DNA of 64,000 bases from Prosthecobacter sp. (GTDB taxonomy: Bacteria > Verrucomicrobiota > Verrucomicrobiia > Verrucomicrobiales > Verrucomicrobiaceae). The position numbers and the translations under genes are program-made. This document shows positions 54,203 to 64,000 of the stretch, piece after piece. The stretch lies in assembly GCF_020439865.1 (NCBI RefSeq), contig NZ_JAGRPF010000051.1:1-64000 (forward strand), given 5' to 3'. Within the stretch, counting starts at the first letter, position 1. Every line of letters starts with the position of its first letter. Under the pieces are notes generated by a model, which made no database searches, was not told the origin of the DNA, and saw only the letters and a program-made list of their open reading frames with translations.

Positions 54203-56590
54203 ATGACGACGACACCATCTGACACCTCGACGAAACGCTCCCACAGGTTTCATCTGCCATTCCGCGTGCTGCTGGCCGCGTTGCTGGCTGTCGGGGTGCC
54301 TGAGCTCAATGCCCAGACGGCGGGCCAGAACGGTGACTGGAACGTGAATGCCAACGGGAACTGGAGTACCGCATCCAACTGGACGGCCTTGGATGCCGGA
54401 ACGAGCTATCCAAGCGGCGTGGGTGCCACGGCGTTGATCATTCAAAACATCTCGGCCACGCGCACCATCACCCTCGACATCGATCCGACACTCGGTACGC
54501 TGGTCTTGGGAGACACCAACAACACCAGCGCCTTTGTCATTGGCTCGGCGCCTGGTGCCGGGACCATCATCTTCGACAATGGTGGGGCGGGAGCCCTTCT
54601 CAATCACAACTCGGGAACCAGCGGACTCAGTCCCAGTGGCAGCGACCGCATCGATGCGAACATCACCATCGCGGACACTGCGGGCCTCACCATCGATGCC
54701 GACCGGAACCTTGAGTTCCGCGGTGCCTGGAATGGTGGTGGCAATGATTTGACGCTGACCAACACGAATGGCAGCAGCCGGTTGAACGATCCGCGTTTTT
54801 ACTGGAATGCCTCAAGCACCTACCTCGGCGTTCTCTCCAACGTCGATGTCCTGAACATCATCTACGGCGAGGCACGCTTTGATGGCCTCGCAGGCACGGC
54901 CAATTCGCAGTTGATCGGAGCCAACACGATCAATCTGGGCAACGGTACGCTGCAGTCCGATTCGGATGTCTTTCCGCGTCTCTTTCTCGTCAACACGGAG
55001 ACCACGCAGACCGCCACGCTCAATGTGAACGGTGGCTGGCTGGTCAGCGATCTCGGGACGCTGGCGACGCTCAACGGCGATGGCATCGACATCTGGAGCG
55101 GGAACATCAATTTCACGGGCGCGGCGGCCACCAATCTCTTCGATGTGAATGACGCAGGCACGCCGGAGGTGCATTATGTCTCCGGCGTCATCGGCGGCAC
55201 GGGTGGTTTCAGCAAGATCAACACCGGAACTCTGAACATCCTCTCGGACAGCGACATTGCCGGCAACATCTATATCCAGCGTGCAGGTGAGGGCGAAGCG
55301 GCGCTCGTGTCCAAGGGAGGCATCACGTTGTCCGGTGCGGCAGGTGCGCTCTCGGGTGCCAATTCGATTGTGCTCAGCCGTGATGGCAGTCTCTATCTCG
55401 ACAACTCCTCGAACGTTCTGGACGAGGGAAGCAACGGCGTGGGCCGCGTTGGCAATTCCACTCAGATCGAACTGCGCGCCACGGGCCGACTGCGCATCAT
55501 TGGCAACAGCGCCGTCGCAGTGAACGAAGACCTGGGGCCGCTGCTGCAGGCGACCGGTTCGGGCAAGGTGAACTTCGATCTCGACAACACCACGCCTCAG
55601 CTCACCACCTTGACCTTCGATTCCTACACGCGCAGCGCCGGTTCGATCACGCAGTTCCAGGTGCTGGACAACACTCCGGGCGCCTTTGGTTCTCAGCTTG
55701 GCGGCAATGCCCGGCTCTTCATCACCGATGCCGGTGCAACCGCCGTGCTCAAAGGCGGCGGCGGCGCGGATCTTTCAACGAACAAGACCATCCTGGTGGG
55801 AGCCTTCGGCGGCGTTAACAACATCTCGAATCACTTCATGGCTTTTGACGCCGACAACACGACAGAGCTCCGGCCGCTGACCTGGGACGGAACGCAGGCG
55901 GGTTCCGAATACTGGCTCTCCCGGGACAACACAGCCGCAGGCGCGCACGCCATCACGCTTGCGAACCTCGGCTCGCTCGACCAGAACGTGAACATCAACT
56001 TCAATGCTGACGTGACCAATGGCGCGCCAGACGGGGATGTGGACTGGTATGGCATCCGACCGATCAACATTCAGGAAAACCTGGCGATGAACTCGCTGCG
56101 TTTCGGCACCAACACGCCCACCTCCACGTCAAACACCCAGAATACCAATGAAATTGGTTCGGCGCTGGTGCTCAAGGCCGGAACGCATGTCTATTTGGGC
56201 GATTCTCTCGCGGCGAACACCGGTTTGTCAGGGAACACCGATGGATCGGGCATGATCCTCTTCGGTCGCGACGTGAACGGCACCTCTCCCGGAAGCAATC
56301 AATACATTGCCGGTGGCGTGCTCGAATTCGGCAGCCGTGAGGCCATCATCGTGAACGAGAGCGGCAACAGTGCGTTCATCCGCTCAACCATCAACGGCAG
56401 CGGCGGTCTCACCAAGGCCGGGGGGAACACCATCTACCTCGACAACTCGAACACCTACACTGGCGACACTAACATCGCGGAGGGCATCCTCGTGCTGCGT
56501 GATCAGAACGGGCTGGGTGACTCCACTCAGGTCAGGGTCGAAGGAGATGGCCGGCTCTCTCTATTTGGAGCTTGGCACCAACGTCATTAA
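54203..56590 (+). CDS. Giant autotransporter-type beta-repeat surface protein, 5' part up to a frame break
   Basis: 795 residues before a TAA at 56588. The start at 54203 gives a long signal peptide with a basic n-region (TKRSHRFHLPFRVLLAALLA) ending LNAQ. The mature protein opens NGDWNVNANGNWSTASNWTA, the usual start of secreted proteins with autotransporter-associated beta-strand repeats. A recognised repeat is LTKAGGNTIYLDNSNTYTGD near the end, ahead of GILVLRDQNGLGDSTQVRVE. The last 11 residues (RLSLFGAWHQRH) do not fit the family; the fitting sequence continues in the next frame. The product would be a truncated secreted beta-helix without the C-terminal anchor. Confidence 0.85.
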   Translation: MTTTPSDTSTKRSHRFHLPFRVLLAALLAVGVPELNAQTAGQNGDWNVNANGNWSTASNWTALDAGTSYPSGVGATALIIQNISATRTITLDIDPTLGTLVLGDTNNTSAFVIGSAPGAGTIIFDNGGAGALLNHNSGTSGLSPSGSDRIDANITIADTAGLTIDADRNLEFRGAWNGGGNDLTLTNTNGSSRLNDPRFYWNASSTYLGVLSNVDVLNIIYGEARFDGLAGTANSQLIGANTINLGNGTLQSDSDVFPRLFLVNTETTQTATLNVNGGWLVSDLGTLATLNGDGIDIWSGNINFTGAAATNLFDVNDAGTPEVHYVSGVIGGTGGFSKINTGTLNILSDSDIAGNIYIQRAGEGEAALVSKGGITLSGAAGALSGANSIVLSRDGSLYLDNSSNVLDEGSNGVGRVGNSTQIELRATGRLRIIGNSAVAVNEDLGPLLQATGSGKVNFDLDNTTPQLTTLTFDSYTRSAGSITQFQVLDNTPGAFGSQLGGNARLFITDAGATAVLKGGGGADLSTNKTILVGAFGGVNNISNHFMAFDADNTTELRPLTWDGTQAGSEYWLSRDNTAAGAHAITLANLGSLDQNVNINFNADVTNGAPDGDVDWYGIRPINIQENLAMNSLRFGTNTPTSTSNTQNTNEIGSALVLKAGTHVYLGDSLAANTGLSGNTDGSGMILFGRDVNGTSPGSNQYIAGGVLEFGSREAIIVNESGNSAFIRSTINGSGGLTKAGGNTIYLDNSNTYTGDTNIAEGILVLRDQNGLGDSTQVRVEGDGRLSLFGAWHQRH

Positions 56591-59500
56591 CTCCGCGACG
56601 ACTGCCACACCGCCGGATCTGTTCATTGGCATCAACAGCGTTTCGACAACCGTTCTCTACAGCAACGGCCAGAACAATACCTGGGGAGGCGATGTTATCA
56701 TCGACACGGTGGACAACGCCGGCAACTGGGTCTTCACCCCCTATATCGGAACAAATTCCCTGGCGACGCTCAATATCAACGGCGACATCTACAGCAATGA
56801 GGTGCTCAACCCCATCAGCACCGACATTGTCTTGAACGACGCGCGTCTGATCTCCACCGGTGGTCAGAACTCCAACGGGGGTGTCATCAATTTCAACGGT
56901 CAGTTCCGTGACAGCTCGACTGGCGGCATCAATGCCGTTGTGACCAGCGACAACGAGAACCAGCTCCTGCGTTTCCAGATGCGCGGCAGCAACGAACTGG
57001 TGGTCAATGTCCGCCAGCAGTGGGATGCTGCCGGGCGCATCATGATCGAGCAGGGCATCCTGCGCTACGAAGGAGATGGCAACTTCTACACCGATGCCGC
57101 AGCATTCACTGACACCGCCAACGGCCAGAGCGGTCTCGACATGAGCGGCAGCGCAGGCTCCTCTTCAAACAACAACAACTCGACCATTAACACCGCCTTC
57201 ATCCTCACCAAGGACGGCCAGGTGCTCAACATCGGCCGCATCGACATCGGTGGTGATGGCACCAACAACTTCAACGGCAAAGGTAACATCACCCTCGCCG
57301 GCACCAACACATCCGGCACGGTCACCTTCGGCAACGGCACGGATCGCATTGTTTACCAGGGCGCGACCTCCGCCAACGCCTACCGCCGTGACCTCACCGC
57401 GTATCAGGCCGGTGGAGGCACCATGGAGTTTAATTTCCGTCTGGATGACACCGACGTGGATGCGCTCACTTCGTTCACCAAAATCGGGCGAGGTGTGGTG
57501 AACTACAACAGCGCAGGGACAACGGACGGCGATGTCGAGATCCTCTACATGTCGGGCGGTCTCCTGCGTCTGACCAACTATGGCGTGGCCACGGGCAGGC
57601 GTTTCGACACCGGTGCCAAGCTCGTTCTCGCGGGTGGTGGCATTGAAATGGACACGACTTCCGCCATCGCCGCCGAGACCGCGAACTACACCTCTGCAGC
57701 GATCTCGACTTGGACGGGCCCTTCGGAAGTTGTCGAAACCCTCGTGAGCGCGGGCGGCACTGACGTGATCGTGACTGCCGGGGCGTTCAACGCGACGATG
57801 AACATCGGCTCCGCCACGGTGCCTCTGACCCGTCTGACCGGAGGCACAGTCAATTTTGTGGAGAACGTCACGGGTGCTGGCGCCTCGTCCATCACTCTTC
57901 TGGGCAGCGCCGGCCAGATTCAGGCGAATGACACCGCCTACGCCTGGGCGACCTACGGGAACTCGTATACTTACAACGCCGCTGCGGCGAGCTACACGCT
58001 CAACGCGCTCGATTTCGCCGCAACGACCGGAACCGGGCTCATCGGTTCGTTCGCCGGACCCACGCGCGAGGAGAATTCTCTGGTGTCCACTTGGGCCACG
58101 GCTGGCAATGACCTCAGCGAAAACGGCGCCGGTTTCGACGGCAGCATGATCGCTGCGGCGCTTCCGGTGAACACCCTCCACTTCGACTTTGACGGCGCGG
58201 GCTCGATTGACGCCACCAACGGCCTCGAAGTCTCCAGCGGCGGCATCATGGTCAGTTCGCTCGTCACCACCGGCGCCAAGTCGATCGTGAACGGCACGCT
58301 CAATGCGGGAGTCGACACCGACCTGATCATCCATCAGTATGGCGGAGGAGACATGACCATCAGTTCGGTCATCCAGGACAACTCCGGCAGTGGTGTGGGC
58401 GGCAACGCGTTGGTGAAAACCGGTTCGGGCAACCTGATCCTCACGGGAACCAACACCTACACCGGCGGCACCTATCTCAACGGCGGTCAGTTGACCATCC
58501 AGAGCAACACGAATCTGGGCGCCACTCCGGGTGCGGCCGAGGCGGACAACATCTACGCGAACGGCGGCACGCTGCGGGTGGTGTCGGATGTGGATCTCGA
58601 CGCCAACCGCGGCATGAAGCTTGGCGGCAACGGCCTGGAGATCAGCGTCGGGCCTGGGGCCACCCTGACCTTCAACGGCGTGATCGCATCGGAGGCAAAT
58701 TCAGTTCCTGGCTACGCGGCCAATCCGGCCGTGGGCCGCATCGACAAGACCGGATTCGGGACGCTGGTCATCACCAATGCCAACAACACCTTCAACGGCC
58801 TGACCGAGGTCAAGGAAGGCACCCTCAAGTGGGAACCCGCTTCGAGCGGCAGCGCCACCCGCACGCCGTTCGGTTCGACGAACGCCTTCCTGGACGGCAC
58901 GATCGTCCGCAATGGCGCCACTCTGGCGCTGCATCCTCAGACCGCGAGCACCAGTTCAAATGCGACCTTCACCTTGCAGGAATGGTTCACCTTCGAAGGG
59001 GGCAGCACCTTGGACGTTGCTCCCACCAATAGCTCCACGGCACCCAACACGCCGCACGACTACAATCTGGTGTTGAACGGCGTCCTCCAGTTCAACAACG
59101 TCACGGGCGCTCCTGCCGTGACGGATTCGACCGGGATCACGCCGTTGGCGGCGGTCTCGGGCTTTACCGTTGTGAACGTGGCGCGGCGCACCACGAGCTT
59201 CAATAACGCGGGCGGCTACATGACCGGCAATGGCGGCATCATCAAGACCGGTGCGGGAGCGCTGGCCCTCAAGGAAAACAGTCCCGAGTGGACCGGTCAG
59301 ATCATCAACAACCAGGGCATTCTCTACTTGTATGGAGCGGGCAACGTGGCCGGCACAGGAACCGCCCCGATCATCCTCGGCCGGAACAGTGACGCCGAGG
59401 CCAATGGCGAGGTTGCAAGCAGTTCCAACACCAGCGTGAGCCTCATCTTCATCGATGAAGGCGGCTATCGCGACGTTAGCAACATCAACCAGGACATCAT

Positions 59501-62500
59501 CATTCGAAATGAAGGAACGCTGTCCAACCAAACCAAGCAGATCGGCGCTCAAAATCTGGCCGATGTCGATGTGGTGAACTTCAACGGGAATATCACCCTC
59601 AATGACGACCTGTTGATCTACAACAATGACAACGCCCGTGACTCCACGGCTCAGACAACGGGGAGCACCACCGCACAAGGCCAGAACACGCGCAACGACG
59701 GACGCTCCATCGGAGCACTGACCAATTCCGAGACATATTTCATCAACTTCAACGGCAACATCGTCGGCGCGGTTGGAAACGACATCACCACGAATGTCAC
59801 GCAGAGCGGCAATGGAAACGTCGTCAACGGCAGCATCACCGGAGCGAATGATGACATGGTGCAGCGGCCCATCTTCGGACTGAACGGCGACAACTCGGCC
59901 TGGTTCGGAGACCTCATCATGGGCAACACCACCAGTGACGTGGACACGCAGCACATCGTGAGCGTGGGCAATGTGCTGGGCATCTCCGCGAACAACAATG
60001 TCACGCTGCGCAACAACGCGACGCTGCAGACCGCCGGCAACAACATCACCATCGGCAACCTGCTCGACTCGGGAACCGGGTTGCTGGACAACTACATTGA
60101 GAATGCCAGCACGAGCGCGGGCTCGATCACGATCACCCAGACCACGGATGCCACTGTTGAGGTGTCTCTCCGCGACGGCGTGAACTTCTTCCAGTTGCAG
60201 GCGGGTGAAGTCGATGCGGCGCTGTCCTTCGTGAAGGCTGGCTCGGCCGTGCTGACCCTGAAGAGCGCCAGCACCTACACCGGTTCCACGACAGTTGCCG
60301 GCGGCGTCCTCGCCGTCCAGCCGGGTGTGCTGGCGGCGACATCCGCCGTGTCCGTGATCACCAACAGCACGCTGGCGTTTGACACTGACGGCACCGGAAG
60401 TCTGATGACTCTCGCGACCAACACCAATTTGACCTTGGGCGACGGCGGGTCCTCCGGCGGACTGTTGTTCCAGCTCGGTGCGGACACGTCAACATCCGAC
60501 CGGATTGCCCTTCAGGGGACAGGCATTCTCACTGCGAATGCAGGCGGCGGCTTGATCAGCGGCATCGATATCGGAACCTTCACAGCGGGCGACTACGATC
60601 TGATCACGGGATCGGTCGCCATTGGCAACTTCAGCAATCTGGCGCTCGGCGTCCTCCCGGGTGGCTTCACCTACAGCCTTTCGGAGCCGGTCACCGGCAC
60701 CTTGAGACTGACCTCGGCGGTGGCTGCGACCGGAGACGTTTATTGGACCGGCAATTCGGTCAGTGGTGTGAACACAAGCTGGGCCACCCTCGCGGGCGGA
60801 GACAGCAACTGGTCCACCGCCGCCGACGGACTCACCGAGGCCGGTTTCACGCCGGGCTCCGCCAACACGGTGAACTTCAGCGCCACCACCTCCGGCAACT
60901 ACTCCACCACGCTCGACAACGTTTACAGCATTATCGGGATCAACATTCTCTCCGGCGGTGGCGCCGTCACCATCGCCCAGGGGAACGTTCTCGGCAGCCT
61001 CACCCTCGATACCGGCGGCATCAATGTGCAAACCGGTGCTCCGGCCACCACGACCATCTCCGCTCCAGTCACGGTGGGGGCCGCACAGAGCTGGACGGTC
61101 ACGGACTCCGGCAGCACGCTGCTGGTGAGTGGAAACATTTCCGGCACGGCAGATCTGACAAAGGACGGTGCGGGCGCCCTCACTCTCTCGGGTGACAACA
61201 TCGCGCTGACCGGCACGCTGCAACTCACGACAGGCACGCTGAATTTCCAAAGTGCCACAGCGCTCGGAGCAGGCACCTTTTCCATCACCGGTGGAACGAT
61301 CGACAACACCACGGGCGCAGCGCTTGTCTTGACGGCGAACAATCCGATCAGTTGGGGCGGAGCCTTCACCTTCACCGGCACCAATGATCTCAACATGGGC
61401 ACGGGAATCGTGACCCTCGTTTCCGATTCCATCGTCACGGTCACCGCCGGACAGTTGACCGTGGAGCAGGTCACCGGCACCGGCAGCCTGACCAAGAATG
61501 GAACCGGCATTCTGGAGACTGGACCCAGCACGGATTACTCGGGGGCCACGCAGGTCAACGACGGCGTCCTGCAGGCGACCGGTGGCAACGACTTCAGCGC
61601 CAATTCGGCCTACACGGTCGATGGTTCAGGCATCCTGCGCCTCAACAACCAGTCCCAGGCCATCGGCTCACTGGCCGGGTCGGGCACGGTGGAAAACAAC
61701 AGCGCTGTGGCCGGGTTGGACACCCTGACCACCGGCGGCAACGACACGAGCACGACCTTCAGCGGCATCCTCCAGGATGGCGCGGGTCTAGGCCAGCTCA
61801 GCCTCATCAAAGCCGGCACCGGAATGTTCACGCTCTCGGGCACCAACAATGACACGATGACTGGCAACATGACCGTCAATGGCGGCATTCTTGCCGTCAC
61901 CGGCAGCTTCTCGAACGGTTCCGTGCTGCTCGACACGTTTGTGGGCAATTCTGCGGGCACTCAGGGTGTGCTCTACGTCCCGACGGGCGGCACGTACTCG
62001 ACTGACAGCTTCAGGGTCGGCGGCAATGCCACCGGTGTGGGTGTCATTGTCGTGAACGGCGGAACGCTTTCCTCGTCCACTCCGACCGTCTCAGACGGGA
62101 TTTCCCTGGGGGCCGCAGGCTACGGCGGCCTTTTCGTCCAGAGCGGTTCGGTCACGACGCATCGCATTGAGATGAACAGCACGAACGCGGCTTCCAAAGC
62201 CGTGATTCGCGTCGATGGCGGCACGCTTGAGGCGGACGAGTACATGATTTTCCGCAACCAGCACTTTGAATTCACGGTCACGGGCGGCCTGGTGGATCAC
62301 ACGCCGGCCACGGCCAATATCTCTCTCGGTTACAGCAACGGCGGTCGTGGCACCATGAGCGTGACGGGCGGCGTTGTGGACAACACGGGTCGGAGCATCT
62401 CCATTCGCGAGAATGGAGGTACACCCACGGTGACCATCAATCTCGATGGCGGCCAGTTGATCACGAATTCGATCTACAAGGGTAATGTGGCGGGCACGGG

Positions 62501-64000
62501 CGTGGTGAACTTCAACGGCGGCACGCTCACACCAGGTTCCGATGGTTCCACGCTCATGAGCAGTAACGGCAACGGTCTCCAAACGATTGTGAACGGCGCC
62601 TTCGGATCCTTCGCCGGAGGCGCGGTGATCGATACCGCAGGTCTGAACACCACCATCTCCGCAGCACTTGCCCCGCCGACGGGAAGTGGCGTGGACGCGA
62701 CGACTCTCAGCTTCACCGCAGGCACCGGCTACATTGGCGCGCCGATCCTGGAGTTCGATGGAGGTGGTGGCACTGGAGCCACGGGCTACGCGGTGGTGGA
62801 TCTCGATCCCGCCAGCGGCACCTACGGCCAGATCACCGGCGTTGTGCTGACCAATCCGGGTGTTGATTACACCAGCGCCCCCACGGTCACACTCGTCGGT
62901 GGTGGCGGCACGGGCGGCTCGGTCACCGTTGGCGGCGTCATCGCCAACACCTCTGGCGGACTCACGAAAAACGGAGCTGGTACACTCACGCTCACCGGAG
63001 CCAGCACCTACACTGGCGGCACCACGATCAACGCGGGCACCATCGCCCTCGGCGGCACTTCGGTGAACGTGCTGGAGGATTCCAGCGCTGTGACGATCAA
63101 CGGCGGCACTTTTGACGTCAACAGTCGCACGGAAACCGTGGGCACCGTCTCCCTCAAGAGCGGCGGCAGCATCACAGGAACCACCGGCATCCTTACTTCG
63201 AACGTCGATTTCGACTTCGAGGACGGCACGGTGAATTTCACCTCCACCGGCGGACTCGCCGGAACTGGCAACGTGGTCAAGACCACCAGCGGCACCGTCA
63301 CTCTCGCCGGCAGCGGTCTTGGTGCCGGCTTCTCCAACGCGGTCAGCGTCAATGGTGGCACCCTCGCGTTCTCGGACGCCGCTCAGTTTGGCGCGGCCAG
63401 CGGCATCGGCGTCGATGGCGGCACTCTGAGCCTCACCGATCCCTCCACCGCCACGCTGACCCAGGCGGTGACCATTGGTTCCTCGGGAGCCACCCTCAAC
63501 ATCGACTTCGCGTCCGGCCTCATGAACCTGACGGGCGGCATCACCGCCACCTCGGCGACTTCGGATCTCACCAAGACCGGTGCCGGCAGCGTCACCGTGA
63601 CCGGCACTACCGATCTCTTGGGCAGCACTGTGACCGTGACTGGCGGAACGCTGAACGCCGGCTTCACCGCCAGTGGCATCAGCGGAGTGAATGTGGCCAA
63701 CGGCGGCACGCTGAACTTCTTCGACGGCACCGCGGTGACCGCTGCCGTCACCTCGCTCACTTTGGCCAACGGCAGCGCCATCGGCTTTGATCTCGACGTG
63801 CCTGGCATCAACGACGTTCTCGATCTCACTGGCACGCCGACGCTGACCGGTACCATCTCGGTCAACCTGACTGATCTGGGAGGACTGGCGGCCGGAACCT
63901 ATGATCTGATCACTTCCACCGGAGGCGGGTTGAACGGCGTCACCTGGGTCTTGGGACCCACGGCACCTTCAGGTTTTAATTTCGCGTTCGACGGGACTGT
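56550..64000 (+). pseudogene. Giant beta-repeat surface protein, continuation in a shifted frame (3' end outside window)
   Basis: From 56550 the third frame is open for about 2480 codons to the window end and continues the same protein (AGSLYLELGTNVINSATTAT). I checked that the frame is kept at eight widely spaced points. At least ten beta-strand repeats of the K-x-G-x-G-x-L-x-L-x-G-x-x-x-Y-x-G type are seen, for example LVKTGSGNLILTGTNTYTGG (58416) and LTKNGAGTLTLTGASTYTGG (62958). There is no start codon of its own in context, so it needs restoration of the frame. With the 5' part the protein exceeds 3260 residues. The C-terminal barrel or sorting signal is not in the window. Sequencing error, mutation or phase variation could explain the break. 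Confidence 0.85.
56555..56562 (+). repeat. (CT)4 tract at the frame break of the giant gene
   Basis: CTCTCTCT lies exactly where the frame is lost. One more CT would rejoin the two frames and give GDGRLSLYLELGTNV. Removing one G from GATGGCCGG just upstream would also rejoin them and give GDAGSLYLELGTNV. Confidence 0.6.

Noticed and set aside
57165..59954. Two long minus-strand frames (389 and 332 codons)
   Set aside because: Antisense to the giant beta-repeat gene, created by its repeated Gly/Thr/Asn codons.

Overview
The window looks like a chromosomal segment of a GC-rich verrucomicrobium close to Verrucomicrobium or Prosthecobacter. This is inferred from four things: an exact match to the LexA motif reported for Verrucomicrobia in front of an imuA-imuB-dnaE2 mutagenesis cassette; a secreted DUF1080 protein; a long two-domain NagB; and a giant secreted protein made of autotransporter-type beta-strand repeats. 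No rRNA is present. One tRNA gene, tRNA-Lys(CTT), is present.

Layout. 0-3 kb: the 5' part of thiH, a VOC protein, a peptidase S13 (DacB-like) protein and a DUF1080 protein. 3-9 kb: a complete RND efflux operon (adaptor, pump, outer-membrane channel). 9.6-13 kb: a LacI-type repressor divergent from a secreted FAD oxidoreductase, with a perfect palindrome between them. 13-16 kb: a zinc/manganese ABC importer operon that carries an extra membrane-anchored protein. 16-23 kb: SelO, then the SOS mutagenesis cassette. 23-28 kb: a ZnuD-like TonB receptor, a polyprenyl-phosphate sugar transferase and a family 2 glycosyltransferase. 28-29 kb: a KamA-type aminomutase.

29-36 kb is an accessory stretch. 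It holds a collagen-like protein, an Fn3 protein, an array of a 41-bp tandem repeat, several GGAC/GTCC hairpin repeats and a single-chain MmeI-like restriction-modification enzyme whose specificity region is clearly less GC-rich than its flanks. 36-49 kb returns to housekeeping genes: a winged-helix regulator with a lipoprotein, an AsmA-like protein, lipA, nagB with a degenerate LmbE-like domain, a Fur regulator, a hybrid histidine kinase, rimO, a PIG-L deacetylase and tRNA-Lys.

49-64 kb encodes exported proteins: an EF-hand esterase, a 1025-residue tetratricopeptide/lectin-like protein with a decayed partial copy of itself upstream, and a giant beta-repeat surface protein. The giant gene starts at 54203 and runs off the window. 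Its reading frame breaks next to a (CT)4 tract at 56555-56562 and then stays open in another frame for about 7.4 kb. Points most worth a second look are this frame break, the near-leaderless LexA-controlled imuA promoter, the mosaic R-M gene, the His/Cys-rich extension on the metal-importer ATPase with its unknown operon partner, and the lost zinc site in NagB. No completely new multi-gene system could be demonstrated from sequence alone.
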